Below, piece by piece: positions 36,362-44,344 of a DNA stretch of 64,000 nucleotides (position 1 is the first letter of the stretch; every line of letters begins with the position of its first letter). The notes under the pieces are model-generated. The model searched no databases. It was not told where the DNA came from and saw nothing but the letters and a program-made list of their open reading frames with translations. This DNA is from an uncultured Muribaculaceae bacterium (GTDB lineage Bacteria; Bacteroidota; Bacteroidia; Bacteroidales; Muribaculaceae), in NCBI GenBank assembly GCA_910584125.1, contig CAJTXU010000014.1, forward strand, positions 7,154-71,153, given 5' to 3'. Position numbers and translations under genes: made by a program.

Positions 36362-36731
36362 GGAAATAGTGTCGGATACGCTGTCTCAGATCCGTGAGGC
36401 CATAGACAATATCAAGGAATGGTCGCGTGAAATAAAATCAGGAGACGACTTCGTGACATCGTCTGATGGGATGAGAACTCTTGCGGCAGTATGCATGTTA
36501 CTTGAGGCTATCGGAGAAGGAGTCAAGAAAATAGACAAACGCACTGAAAGTCAATTGCTACGTGTGGTATGCCCGGAGATACCATGGAAGAACATAATGG
36601 GAATGAGAGACCATATAGCTCATGGCTATTTCAATATTGACGCTGACTTTGTTTTTGACGTCGTCAACTCAGATCTTGAGCCTCTTAAGGAAGCAGTCGA
36701 AAAAATTACAGATTATCTCAGGGAGCGATAG
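36348..36731 (+). CDS. hepT: HepT-type HEPN ribonuclease toxin
   Basis: A 127-residue helical HEPN protein. RDHIAHGYF contains the Rx4HxY motif that forms the RNase site, and the segment is preceded by an MLLEAIGEG helix as in HepT (DUF86) proteins. It pairs with the overlapping mntA gene in a toxin-antitoxin module, which protects mobile or accessory regions and can act in phage defence. Confidence 0.85.
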   Translation: MSYDKEIVSDTLSQIREAIDNIKEWSREIKSGDDFVTSSDGMRTLAAVCMLLEAIGEGVKKIDKRTESQLLRVVCPEIPWKNIMGMRDHIAHGYFNIDADFVFDVVNSDLEPLKEAVEKITDYLRER

Positions 36732-36776
36732 AAGTATTGTCGTCTTTAATCGGCAAACTGTATTGGAAGAGGGATA

Positions 36777-37259
36777 TTATTCAGTCCGGATGTCGTCGCG
36801 GCGTTTGAACTTGATGATGTTGTCGCGTCCGGTTGAGGTCGTCTCCCACCACATATGCGTCGGAGTCAGTTTGATGATCTTGTAGTGGTAATTCCCTGCG
36901 GAGGCGTCGTCGCCGTCGAGGTCGCCTTGATGCACGACGTCCAGAAGAGGCTGGTAGTTCTCCACTTCAAGACAGGTCCAGGTGAATGTCCGGTCATGCC
37001 TCTGGCTTCCGTCGGATGTCAGGAAATACGTGTCGATGCTTCCCTGATATCCACCGTATCCTTCATGGATTTGAGATGATGAGATGTCGAGGATTTCCTC
37101 CCAGTGGAATATGTCCTGGTCGCCTTGCGAGACGACCTCCCACGTCCCGCCTAAAAGGTCCAAGACAATCGGCGTCATATCTTCATCGTCGTCATCACCG
37201 CAGCCGAACAGCCCGAACGACAGCAGCGTCGCCATCAAAAACAAAACGTATCTGTTCAT
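36777..37259 (-). CDS. Small lipocalin-like lipoprotein
   Basis: A 160-residue lipoprotein, starting at 37259 (MNRYVLFLMATLL) since this gives lipobox FGC; a longer frame from 37355 has no signal. An acidic DDDDED linker follows the cysteine, then GGTWEVVSQGD and IIKLTPTHMWWETTS. This is the layout of Bacteroidales lipocalin-type lipoproteins: short strands starting with G-x-W. Convergent with hepT (45 bp gap). Function unknown. Confidence 0.65.
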   Translation of the reverse strand: MNRYVLFLMATLLSFGLFGCGDDDDEDMTPIVLDLLGGTWEVVSQGDQDIFHWEEILDISSSQIHEGYGGYQGSIDTYFLTSDGSQRHDRTFTWTCLEVENYQPLLDVVHQGDLDGDDASAGNYHYKIIKLTPTHMWWETTSTGRDNIIKFKRRDDIRTE

Positions 37260-37459
37260 AATTAGAGAATTACATTCAATATGATAACGAATTGCACCGG
37301 TTGTTATTGCGTTCCTGTCTGTTGCGCGTTCCGATGAAATCTTCCCAAGCCCCATCCTAAATGCATCTATTTGTCACTCAGCGTTTGAGCCAACAAGGAC
37401 CATTTCGGCATAAATGACTAAATGGTTGGAATATGGGAGAAAGGTTTATAACCCCGATT

Positions 37460-37487
37460 TTAATTATGGCGAATTCGCCATAATTAA
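37460..37487. repeat. 28-bp perfect palindrome
   Basis: TTAATTATGGCGAA followed by its exact reverse complement. Beyond it, CCCGATT and GAATCAGG extend the dyad with mismatches. It lies 41 bp upstream of the KilA-N pseudogene start and may be its operator or a rho-independent hairpin of unknown origin. Confidence 0.85.
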
Positions 37488-37528
37488 GAATCAGGCGGGT
37501 TTGAACAGTTTCAAGATAAATACAGTTT

Positions 37529-38050
37529 ATGGCTAAAATTATTGTTCAAAATATAGACATAGCAGTTCTTGGAGTCGAGGGAGAGGATTATATCTCACTC
37601 AACGACATGGCAACGGCAAAGAGCGTAGACGGCAGAGCCGCAGATGTTATAAGGAACTAGATAAGGACACGATACACTATTGAGTTCCTTGGAACATGGG
37701 AAATTATTCATAATCCTGATTTTAAAGTGGTCGAATTTGACCACTTTAGAATGGGTGCCGGATTACTATCGTTTGTGCTGAGTGTTTTGAATGGGTTGAA
37801 AAAACCAATGCTATTGGAATAATTGTAAAAAAACGTTATGGAGGCACATTTGCCCACATGGATATCGTTTTTGAGGTCGGTTCTGCTATAAGTGTCCCAT
37901 TCAAATTATATCTGATTGAGGAGTTCCAGCGTCTGAAGGAAGAGGAACAGAAGCAACTCGGTTGGTCGGCTAAGCGGGAATTATCGAAAATAAATTACCG
38001 AATCCACACGGACGCCATTAAGCACAATTTCATTCCAAAGCCAACTTATT
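37529..38050 (+). pseudogene. KilA-N domain protein, disrupted
   Basis: Translation begins MAKIIVQNIDIAVLG, then DYISLNDMA ... RAADVIRN, the N-terminal part of KilA-N proteins. A TAG at 37658 replaces the expected Trp. Reading continues in frame (TIEFLGTWEIIHNPDFKVVE) to about 37785, where one frameshift moves the match to the next frame (EWVEKTNAIG ... GGTFAHMDI ... FKLYLIEEFQRLKEEEQKQL ... YRIHTDAIKHNFIP). The match ends where the foldback element at 38053 starts, so the 3' third is missing. KilA-N proteins are DNA-binding and typical of phages and mobile DNA. Clearly non-functional. Confidence 0.85.
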
Positions 38051-38052
38051 CT

Positions 38053-38234
38053 GCCGACTGCGTGAGCCCACCGGGGATGGCGACTGTCCCAGTCGCCGGG
38101 AGGAGGCTCGCGATAGCGAGCATGGATAATCAGATGTCATGTTTGTTTAGTTATGACAACAGGAGTGCTCGCTTTCGCGAGCACATACCACGGCGACTGG
38201 GACAGTCGCCATCCCCAGTGGCTACGCAGTCGCC
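38053..38234. repeat. 182-bp foldback element (MITE- or REP-like)
   Basis: Inverted arms of about 45 bp (38053-38098 and 38191-38234); the inner 26 bp of each, including GGGGATGGCGACTGTCCC, are perfectly complementary. Between them are two further hairpins: GCTCGCGATAGCGAGC (38106-38121) and GTGCTCGC-TTTC-GCGAGCAC (38165-38184). It truncates the KilA-N gene. No transposase is encoded. Confidence 0.75.
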
Positions 38235-38475
38235 AAGCGCCGAGTTTTAGTCCGGATGGGACTACTGTTACATTCATAGATTCCACGCGACTAAGCCGCT
38301 GCCCCAGATATGTCAAACGTCAAAACTGCATGCGATAGGCGTTTTCAGTCTTGGTGTTATAGTCGCCAAGTCAAAAGTTGGTTTGGATTGACGGGATTGC
38401 AACTTGGTTTTTTGGAATATGAGTTCGGGGAGTGCAACAAGGTGTCGTCGCCGACACGTATTTTTCACTCGCCTA

Positions 38476-38528
38476 CCGTTGGTATGACACCGATGTTGCG
38501 CTTCGTGCCGTCGGTGTCATACCAACGG
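38476..38528. repeat. 18-bp inverted repeat in the KilA-N/ATPase gap
   Basis: CCGTTGGTATGACACCGA (38476-38493) and its exact complement (38511-38528) flank a 17-nt loop. The surrounding stretch (38235-38600) shows no gene that I recognise. Confidence 0.8.
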
Positions 38529-38600
38529 CTACACACAAGATGCCTTTGCTATGGAGCAATCATATTCGTCATGTGCACGTTTTGTCGGACGGGCATGAAG

Positions 38601-38671
38601 TGGTCATATGTTTCTTGCACACAGATTGTTGGATGCCCGGAGACGTATGCCTCTCCATGCTGGGACGCGCG
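38601..38671. repeat. Dispersed repeat, copy A
   Basis: A 71-bp segment containing CACAGATTGTTGG and TCCATGCTGGGACGCGCG that recurs in inverse orientation at 47830-47900. One frame encodes AHRLLDARRRMPLHAGTR here and AHRLLGSRNGPPVHAGTR there. It abuts the 3' end of the ATPase gene. Confidence 0.75.
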
Positions 38672-38725
38672 TTGTGTCGTCTCGGGACGCACGGTTTGTC
38701 AGCTTGTCGAATTCGACCCTGTGGG

Positions 38726-40126
38726 TTATCGGGGAAGCATGCGGATGATGTCGTCGGGATAGAGGATGAGGCAGCCGTCGGGCGTGCTGCCGTCGGCGGG
38801 GCGCTCGCGAAGGAACAGGACGTAGGTGATGCGTCTGCCTTCGAACTGACGTATATTCGCTACCTTTGCTTTGAGCGCGCGAAGCAGACGGTCGGCATAG
38901 TCGGCTTTGTTCCATTTGCATTCGCCGACGAGCAGGCGCGATCCGTCCAGACTTTGCGTCACGACATCAAGCTCGATTTCCTCCGAGCGGCGCCTCCCCT
39001 CTGCGTCGGTCGCAGCGACGTTGCCCCACCATCGGGAGGCCACGCCCCACTCGGCACCGTCGAGACTGTTGAGCGACACGGCCCCGGCGCAGAGCCGCTC
39101 CCAAATCGCGCCGACGTGCATGTTGAAACCGGTGCGCACCATGTCGAGTATCCTGCCGAAGCGACCCATGGCAAGATATGACTTGTTGGGCGCCACGAAT
39201 CTGTAATAGAAAGCCATGAAGGGGTCGGCGAAGGTATAGAGGGTCTTGCGGCTTTTCTCAGGGTCCTCGCCATAAGGAACTTCGCGGCGGACGTACGACA
39301 TCTGCGCGAGGTTCTTCAGAGGGACGCTGAGTTCGGTGACCTTGCGGCCCACCGCGTCGGCCAGACTCGAAAACCGGCGGTGTCCCGAACCGAGGGCAGT
39401 CATGATTGACGAATAGGGAGCGACCTCGCTGAGGTCGTCCATGAAGAGCGCGCTCGGTTCGTCGGCCAGAATGCCGTGCTCGTCGAATATGAGCGATTCC
39501 ACGGCCTCCCACAGGTCGGCATAGTCTTCGCGGAGTTTCCAGTATCGGGGCACGCCGCCCCATACCGAATATTCCTCTATGGCACGGCGCGGGTCGAGTC
39601 CGGCGGCCTCCTGCCACCATGGCAACGCGATGGGGCCGAGGCATATCTTTTCGTTGGCGCGGCCGTAAAGCGGTTCGCTGGCCCCGAGCACGAGCCGTTC
39701 CATCATACGTTGCGACGAACCGCAGATGATGAGGTTGAAACGCAGGTCGCCCGAGTCGAGCAGTCTCTGTATAACGGATGGAAGAGCCGGATTTTTCTTT
39801 ACGAGATAAGGGAATTCATCGAGGCAAAGCGTGGAGTTGGCGTCGCAGACGCGATTGAAGTGTGTAAGGAGGCTATCCCACGATTCGTAACGCGCGTCGG
39901 CGAGTTCAGGATAGGTCATGCGAATGGCGTTGACGAGAAGAGAGCGCTGGATCGCCTCCTCGTTGAGGTCGGCCTCGAAATAGACGTCGCGGTCGCCGAG
40001 CGCTCTTTTGATCAGGGTCGATTTTCCGAGGCGGCGCCGGCCGTATATCACGATAAAACGGCTGTCGGGGGCGTGCAAGGCCCGCTGTATTCTTGATATC
40101 TCACGTTGGCGGTCGATGAAGTCCAT
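38726..40126 (-). CDS. AAA ATPase with DUF234 C-terminal domain
   Basis: A 466-residue protein starting MDFIDRQREI, with Walker A GRRRLGKST (about 30-38), Walker B LCLDEFP near residue 100 and sensor-like LIICGSSQRMM. The C-terminal part (PWWQEAAGLDP, then a wHTH, then GECKWNKADYADRLL) matches the DUF234 nuclease-like domain of this family. Such single-gene ATPases are common and mobile in Bacteroidales; function unknown, probably related to DNA or defence. The palindrome and promoter at 40221-40278 lie 95 bp upstream. Confidence 0.85.
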   Translation of the reverse strand: MDFIDRQREISRIQRALHAPDSRFIVIYGRRRLGKSTLIKRALGDRDVYFEADLNEEAIQRSLLVNAIRMTYPELADARYESWDSLLTHFNRVCDANSTLCLDEFPYLVKKNPALPSVIQRLLDSGDLRFNLIICGSSQRMMERLVLGASEPLYGRANEKICLGPIALPWWQEAAGLDPRRAIEEYSVWGGVPRYWKLREDYADLWEAVESLIFDEHGILADEPSALFMDDLSEVAPYSSIMTALGSGHRRFSSLADAVGRKVTELSVPLKNLAQMSYVRREVPYGEDPEKSRKTLYTFADPFMAFYYRFVAPNKSYLAMGRFGRILDMVRTGFNMHVGAIWERLCAGAVSLNSLDGAEWGVASRWWGNVAATDAEGRRRSEEIELDVVTQSLDGSRLLVGECKWNKADYADRLLRALKAKVANIRQFEGRRITYVLFLRERPADGSTPDGCLILYPDDIIRMLPR

Positions 40127-40220
40127 ATAGCGGTTAGGTTTTTGGAGATTTGGGTTTCGGTGGATGAAAGCCGCAGGCTTTAATCACACAACCTAAGCCG
40201 GAAGTTTAGGCGGGGGCCGG

Positions 40221-40275
40221 CTTTGCGATTATAATTTTTCAAAACATGATGTTTTGAAAAATTATAATCGCAAAG
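40221..40275. repeat. 55-bp palindrome upstream of the DUF234 ATPase
   Basis: Arms of 27 bp (CTTTGCGATTATAATTTTTC ... and exact complement) are separated by a single central base. The outermost CAAAG is part of a minus-strand -7 box (40271-40278), so transcription of the ATPase gene would start inside the palindrome. Confidence 0.9.
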
Positions 40276-40278
40276 GTA
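40271..40278 (-). promoter_or_regulatory. Candidate -7 box of the DUF234 ATPase gene
   Basis: Minus-strand TACCTTTG, a full -7 consensus overlapping the edge of the 55-bp palindrome. No clear -33 box. Confidence 0.5.
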
Positions 40279-40331
40279 GGTAAAATTTCCGAGATTTCCA
40301 TAACGGCGGCAGAAAAGTTGGCGGGCGGCGG

Positions 40332-41006
40332 TCAGCAGGCGGGCGGCGGGGTCACGATGCGGCCGTCGGCCATGTTGACGACGCGGTCGGCGATAGCGGC
40401 CACAGTCGGGTCGTGCGTCACCACCACGAAGGTCTGGCCGAGCCTGTCGCGCAGGTCGGCGATCAGCCGGCGTATCTCGTCGCGGTTGCGCGAGTCGAGA
40501 CTTCCCGTCGGTTCGTCGGCGAAGACGACGCGCGGGCTGTTCACCAGCGCGCGGGCTATCGCCGTGCGCTGACGCTCGCCGCCAGACATCTCCGACGGCT
40601 TGTGGCGCAGACGGTCGCCGAGCCCGAGCAGCCCCAACAGTTCCTCGGCCTTAGCGAATGCCGCCTTGCGCGAGTCGCCCGCTATCAGGGCCGGCATCGC
40701 CGCGTTCTCCAACGCCGTGAACTCCGGCATCAGCTGATGAAACTGGAAGATGAAGCCTATCTGGCGGTTGCGGAACTCCGACAACCGGCGGTCTTTCATC
40801 CCGCCGACATCGACGCCGTCGTAAATCACGCGGCCCGAGTCTGGCCGGTCGAGCGTTCCGGCTATCTGCAGCAGCGTGGTCTTGCCCGCGCCGCTCGGTC
40901 CGACGATGGTCACAATCTCCTTCTCGCTCACCGAGAGCGACACGTCGTCGAGTACGCGCAGGTTGCCGTAGGACTTGAAAATATTTCGTATCTCAAGCAT
41001 TTTCAA
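40332..41006 (-). CDS. lolD: Lipoprotein-releasing ABC transporter ATPase LolD
   Basis: A 224-residue ABC ATPase: Walker A GPSGAGKTT (about 36-44), Q-loop FQFHQLMPEF, signature MSGGERQRTAIARAL, Walker B VVFADEPTGSLD and switch VVVTHD. The FQFHQLMPEFTALEN segment and size fit LolD, which powers lipoprotein release from the inner membrane with LolC/E. The start overlaps tcdA by 14 bp. Last gene of a five-gene operon. Confidence 0.85.
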   Translation of the reverse strand: MKMLEIRNIFKSYGNLRVLDDVSLSVSEKEIVTIVGPSGAGKTTLLQIAGTLDRPDSGRVIYDGVDVGGMKDRRLSEFRNRQIGFIFQFHQLMPEFTALENAAMPALIAGDSRKAAFAKAEELLGLLGLGDRLRHKPSEMSGGERQRTAIARALVNSPRVVFADEPTGSLDSRNRDEIRRLIADLRDRLGQTFVVVTHDPTVAAIADRVVNMADGRIVTPPPAC

Positions 41007-41724
41007 TGAGTTTGTTGATTACATGACTTGCCAGCAGTATGCCGAACGCGGCCGGTACGGGCGCCACCGTGCCGTATGAGCTGCGCTTGTTGCGCTCGTC
41101 GAGCTCGATCACCGACGCGCGGCGGGGAGCCTCGGTGCTCGCCACCGTCTTCAGCGGTCGGCGCAGACCGGCCTGCTTGAGCCGCTGGCGCACGGCGCGG
41201 GCCAGACCGTCCTCGCGCGTCTCCCACAGGTCGAAATATCCGACGCGCTCGGGATGCAGTCTGCCACCGGCGCCCATCGACGACACTACGGGGATGCGGT
41301 GGCGCAGACAATGGGAGAGCAGCGCGACCTTCGGCGCCACCGTGTCGATCGCGTCTATCACGAAATCGAAGCCCGGCGCCAACAGCCGCTCCACGTTGTC
41401 GGGAGTGATGTATTCCAACAACGGCGAGACGCTGATCGCCGGATTGATTTCCTTGAATCGGACCATGAAGAGGTCGACTTTCGGACGACCGACGGTACGG
41501 GTCGTCGCTATCAGCTGGCGGTTGATGTTCGACACGGCCACATTGTCGGAATCGACCAGAGTGAGGTGTCCCACGCCCGTTCGGGCCAGCATCTCGGCCG
41601 CATAGCCGCCCACGCCGCCGACGCCCGCCACCAATACGCGGGCCGCATCGAGGCGGGCCGCGCCGTCGTCGCCGACGAGCAGCCGCGTGCGGTCGTCCCA
41701 GCCGGAGGTCATTGCGTTATCCAC
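40993..41724 (-). CDS. tcdA: tRNA threonylcarbamoyladenosine dehydratase
   Basis: A 243-residue ThiF/E1-like enzyme. VLVAGVGGVGGYAAEMLAR binds ATP; TLVDSDNVAVSNINRQL and GRPKVDLF are the conserved TcdA/CsdL features; RASVIELDERNKRSSYGTVAPVPA is near the C-terminus. It cyclises t6A37 to ct6A37 in tRNA. It lacks the long C-terminal hydrophobic stretch of E. coli TcdA. Overlaps both neighbours. Confidence 0.88.
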   Translation of the reverse strand: MDNAMTSGWDDRTRLLVGDDGAARLDAARVLVAGVGGVGGYAAEMLARTGVGHLTLVDSDNVAVSNINRQLIATTRTVGRPKVDLFMVRFKEINPAISVSPLLEYITPDNVERLLAPGFDFVIDAIDTVAPKVALLSHCLRHRIPVVSSMGAGGRLHPERVGYFDLWETREDGLARAVRQRLKQAGLRRPLKTVASTEAPRRASVIELDERNKRSSYGTVAPVPAAFGILLASHVINKLIENA

Positions 41725-41924
41725 GAGCCCTTGAAACCGGTCTCCTCGATAGTCTTGACCACCTGGGCGGCCGTGTCGGCGTCCTCGGGGATACCGTGCG
41801 CCTCAAGCACCTTGTCGGCTGTCGTGAGGTCCATGTCCCAGCGAGCGTCGGGAAACTTTGCGCTTACCGCATTGATGATGGCTGCCTTGCAGCCTTCGCA
41901 CTTGGCGTTAGTCTTGAATTTCAT
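41709..41924 (-). CDS. HMA-type metal-binding protein (CopZ-like)
   Basis: A 71-residue protein with the metal-binding loop NAKCEGCK (CxxC) followed by AIINAVSAKF and VVKTIEETGFKGS, the beta-alpha-beta fold of heavy-metal chaperones. It lies downstream of copA, so it probably passes Cu(I) to that pump. Overlaps tcdA by 16 bp. The first Met of the usual MxCxxC is replaced by Ala. Confidence 0.75.
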   Translation of the reverse strand: MKFKTNAKCEGCKAAIINAVSAKFPDARWDMDLTTADKVLEAHGIPEDADTAAQVVKTIEETGFKGSWITQ

Positions 41925-41935
41925 AATTCCTGATT

Positions 41936-42112
41936 AAAAGTAAGAAGTAAGAAGTATTAAGTAAGAAGTAAGAAGTAAGAAGTAAGAAGTAATACATGAT
42001 TGTTATTGATAATATTACTTACTACTTACTACTTACTACTTATAACGTATTACTTATTACTTATTACTTATTACTTATTACTTATTACTTATTACTTATT
42101 ACTTTTTACTTT
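41936..42112. repeat. Heptamer tandem repeats (AAGTAAG then TTACTTA type)
   Basis: A block of AAGTAAGAAGTAAGAAG-type units (41938-41990) followed by about 12 TTACTTA units (42016-42112) in the opposite sense. It fills the gap between copA and the HMA gene and could form a long stem. Same family as 17971-18155 and 58814-58985. Confidence 0.85.
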
Positions 42113-44344
42113 TTACTTACTTGTTTTTATTCTGAGCGAGTTAGACACCACGCACACCGACGAGAGGGCCATGGCCGCCGAGGCGAACATGGGGGTCAGC
42201 GTGAAACCGGCCCAGGCCAGTGCGCCGGCGGCGAGAGGTATCCCCGCTACATTGTAAACAAACGCCCAGAAAAGATTCTCGCGTATGATCGTCAAAGTTT
42301 TTCGGGACAGCCGGAACGCCTCGGGCAGAGCCGAGAGATGTCCCGACACGAGAGTGAGCTGCGCCACCTCGATGGCGATGTCGCTGCCGCCGCCCATGGC
42401 CACCGATACGTCGGCCTCGGCCAGAGCCTCTGCGTCGTTGATGCCGTCTCCGGCCATAGCCACGGTCTTGCCCTGCCCCCGCAGACGCTTGATGACGTTG
42501 AACTTGTCGCCGGGCATTGTCTGGGCTATCACTTGCGAGATTCCGGCCTGGGCGGCGACGTGACGCGCCGCCGCCTCGCGGTCGCCCGTGAGCAGTATGA
42601 CCTCGCGGCCGGAGGCCTGTATCGACTTGATAGTGTCGGGGATGCCGGGCTGCAGCGTGTCGGCCACGCGGAACGCGGCCACCGCCCGCCCATCTTCGGC
42701 GAGTGCAACGATGCCGTCGCCCGCCTCGGTCCAGTCGGCCACGGGCCGGGCCGGAAGAGCGTCGTCGCCGCCATTGCCCAGCAACGCCGCCGAACCGATT
42801 TCATACCGTCGGCCGCCGCAAGAGAGCGTCATTCCCTTGCCCGGCACATATTCGAACTCGTCGGGCGTCGCGGGAGTCACGCCGTGCGCCTCGAACCAGT
42901 CGCAGAGCGCCTTGGCCAGCGGATGCGTCGATTTCAGTTCGCCGCCGTATGCCACGGCCGCCAGCCGCTCGCGGACTGCGTCACTTATGTTTTCGGCCCA
43001 AACGGACTGTGTGACGCGCGGATGGCCGGAGGTGATGGTGCCCGTCTTGTCGAGCACCACGGTGTCGGTGCGGTCCAGGAGTTCGAGCGCCGTGGCGTCC
43101 TTGACGAGGATGCCCTCGCGCGCGCCACGGCCGATGCCGACCATCACGGCCGTCGGAGTGGCGAGGCCGAGGGCGCAGGGGCATGCGATCACCAGCACCG
43201 ACACCGCGCAGACGAGACCTGTGGCAGCGTCGCCCGCGGCGAGCCACCACACAAGGAAAGTCAGCACCGAGACCGCCATGACCGCCGGCACGAACCATGC
43301 GCTGATGCGGTCCACGAGTTTCTGGACCGGTGCCTTCGAGCCTTGGGCGTCGCGCACCGAGCGGACGATCCGGGCGAGTTCCGTGTCGGCCCCTACGCCC
43401 GTGACGGCCACGGTCAGCGTGCCGTTTCCGTTGAGCGTACCGGCCGTGACGCGGTCGCCCGCCTGTTTCTCGACAGCCTGCGGTTCGCCGGTGAGCATAC
43501 TCTCGTCGACCGCCGATACCCCGGCCGAGACAGTGCCGTCCACCGGCACCCGTTCGCCGGGGCGCACCGCCACCGACATACCGGGCCGGATGTCGGCCAC
43601 CGGAGTCTCGGACATCGAACCGTCGTCGGCGACGACCATCGCCGTGGCCGGCTGCAGGCCCATCAGTGCCTTCAGTGCCGCGCCCGTATTGCGCCGCGAG
43701 CGCATCTCCATCAGTTTTCCGGTCAGCACGAACGTGACGATCATCGCCGCCCCCTCGTAATACAGGTCGGCCGAGAGCCCCAACGACTCCATCAGCGACG
43801 GGAATGCCGTGTTGACCAGCGAGAAAAGGAAACTCACCGACGTCGAGACGGCCACAAGCGTGTCCATCGTCGGCGCTCCGGCGGCGAGCGATCGGAATCC
43901 CCGGCGGTAGAAGCCGGCTCCGCACCAGGCCATCACCACCAGAGTCATGGCCATATATATCCAGCCCTCGGCCGGGAAATGGACGTGCATCATGCAGAGC
44001 GCGGCGAGCGGCACCGACAATGCCCAGGCCGCGGCCACGCGGCGTTTCATCGCGGCGTACTCGCGCGCGTCGGCCTTCTCCTTGGCGGCCACGGCGCGGG
44101 CCTCGTCGCTCTCGGCGATCAGACCGTAGCCCGCGGCGTCGAGTGCGCGGCGCATCATGTCGGGCGACGTCTCCGACGGGTGCCACGTCACGGTTGCCGA
44201 CGCCGTGGCGAAATTCACCTCGGCCGACTCCACGCCCGGAAGCGAGGAGAGGGTCTTCTGCACCGTTCCGGCGCAGACGGCGCACATCATCCCCGTCACG
44301 GGGAATGATTCGCGCTCAATATCAGCTGTTTTTGTCTTGCTCAT
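42113..44344 (-). CDS. copA: Copper-exporting P1B-type ATPase
   Basis: A 743-residue pump. N-terminal HMA domain with GMMCAVCAGTV, then transmembrane helices with the Cu(I) motif CPC (388-390), phosphorylation site DKTGT (Asp432), the actuator TGEPQAVEK and the hinge GDGINDAEALA. The start at 44344 gives the HMA domain and overlaps the methyltransferase stop by ATGA; the long open frame upstream is a shadow of that gene. Exports Cu(I) from the cytoplasm. Confidence 0.93.
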   Translation of the reverse strand: MSKTKTADIERESFPVTGMMCAVCAGTVQKTLSSLPGVESAEVNFATASATVTWHPSETSPDMMRRALDAAGYGLIAESDEARAVAAKEKADAREYAAMKRRVAAAWALSVPLAALCMMHVHFPAEGWIYMAMTLVVMAWCGAGFYRRGFRSLAAGAPTMDTLVAVSTSVSFLFSLVNTAFPSLMESLGLSADLYYEGAAMIVTFVLTGKLMEMRSRRNTGAALKALMGLQPATAMVVADDGSMSETPVADIRPGMSVAVRPGERVPVDGTVSAGVSAVDESMLTGEPQAVEKQAGDRVTAGTLNGNGTLTVAVTGVGADTELARIVRSVRDAQGSKAPVQKLVDRISAWFVPAVMAVSVLTFLVWWLAAGDAATGLVCAVSVLVIACPCALGLATPTAVMVGIGRGAREGILVKDATALELLDRTDTVVLDKTGTITSGHPRVTQSVWAENISDAVRERLAAVAYGGELKSTHPLAKALCDWFEAHGVTPATPDEFEYVPGKGMTLSCGGRRYEIGSAALLGNGGDDALPARPVADWTEAGDGIVALAEDGRAVAAFRVADTLQPGIPDTIKSIQASGREVILLTGDREAAARHVAAQAGISQVIAQTMPGDKFNVIKRLRGQGKTVAMAGDGINDAEALAEADVSVAMGGGSDIAIEVAQLTLVSGHLSALPEAFRLSRKTLTIIRENLFWAFVYNVAGIPLAAGALAWAGFTLTPMFASAAMALSSVCVVSNSLRIKTSK

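Noticed and set aside
40221..40275. Invertible promoter (phase variation)
   Set aside because: The arms are separated by one base, so there is no segment to invert, and no recombinase gene is near.
41996..44308. Long plus-strand frame of 770 codons
   Set aside because: Shadow of copA; composed of repeats and Arg/His-rich sequence.
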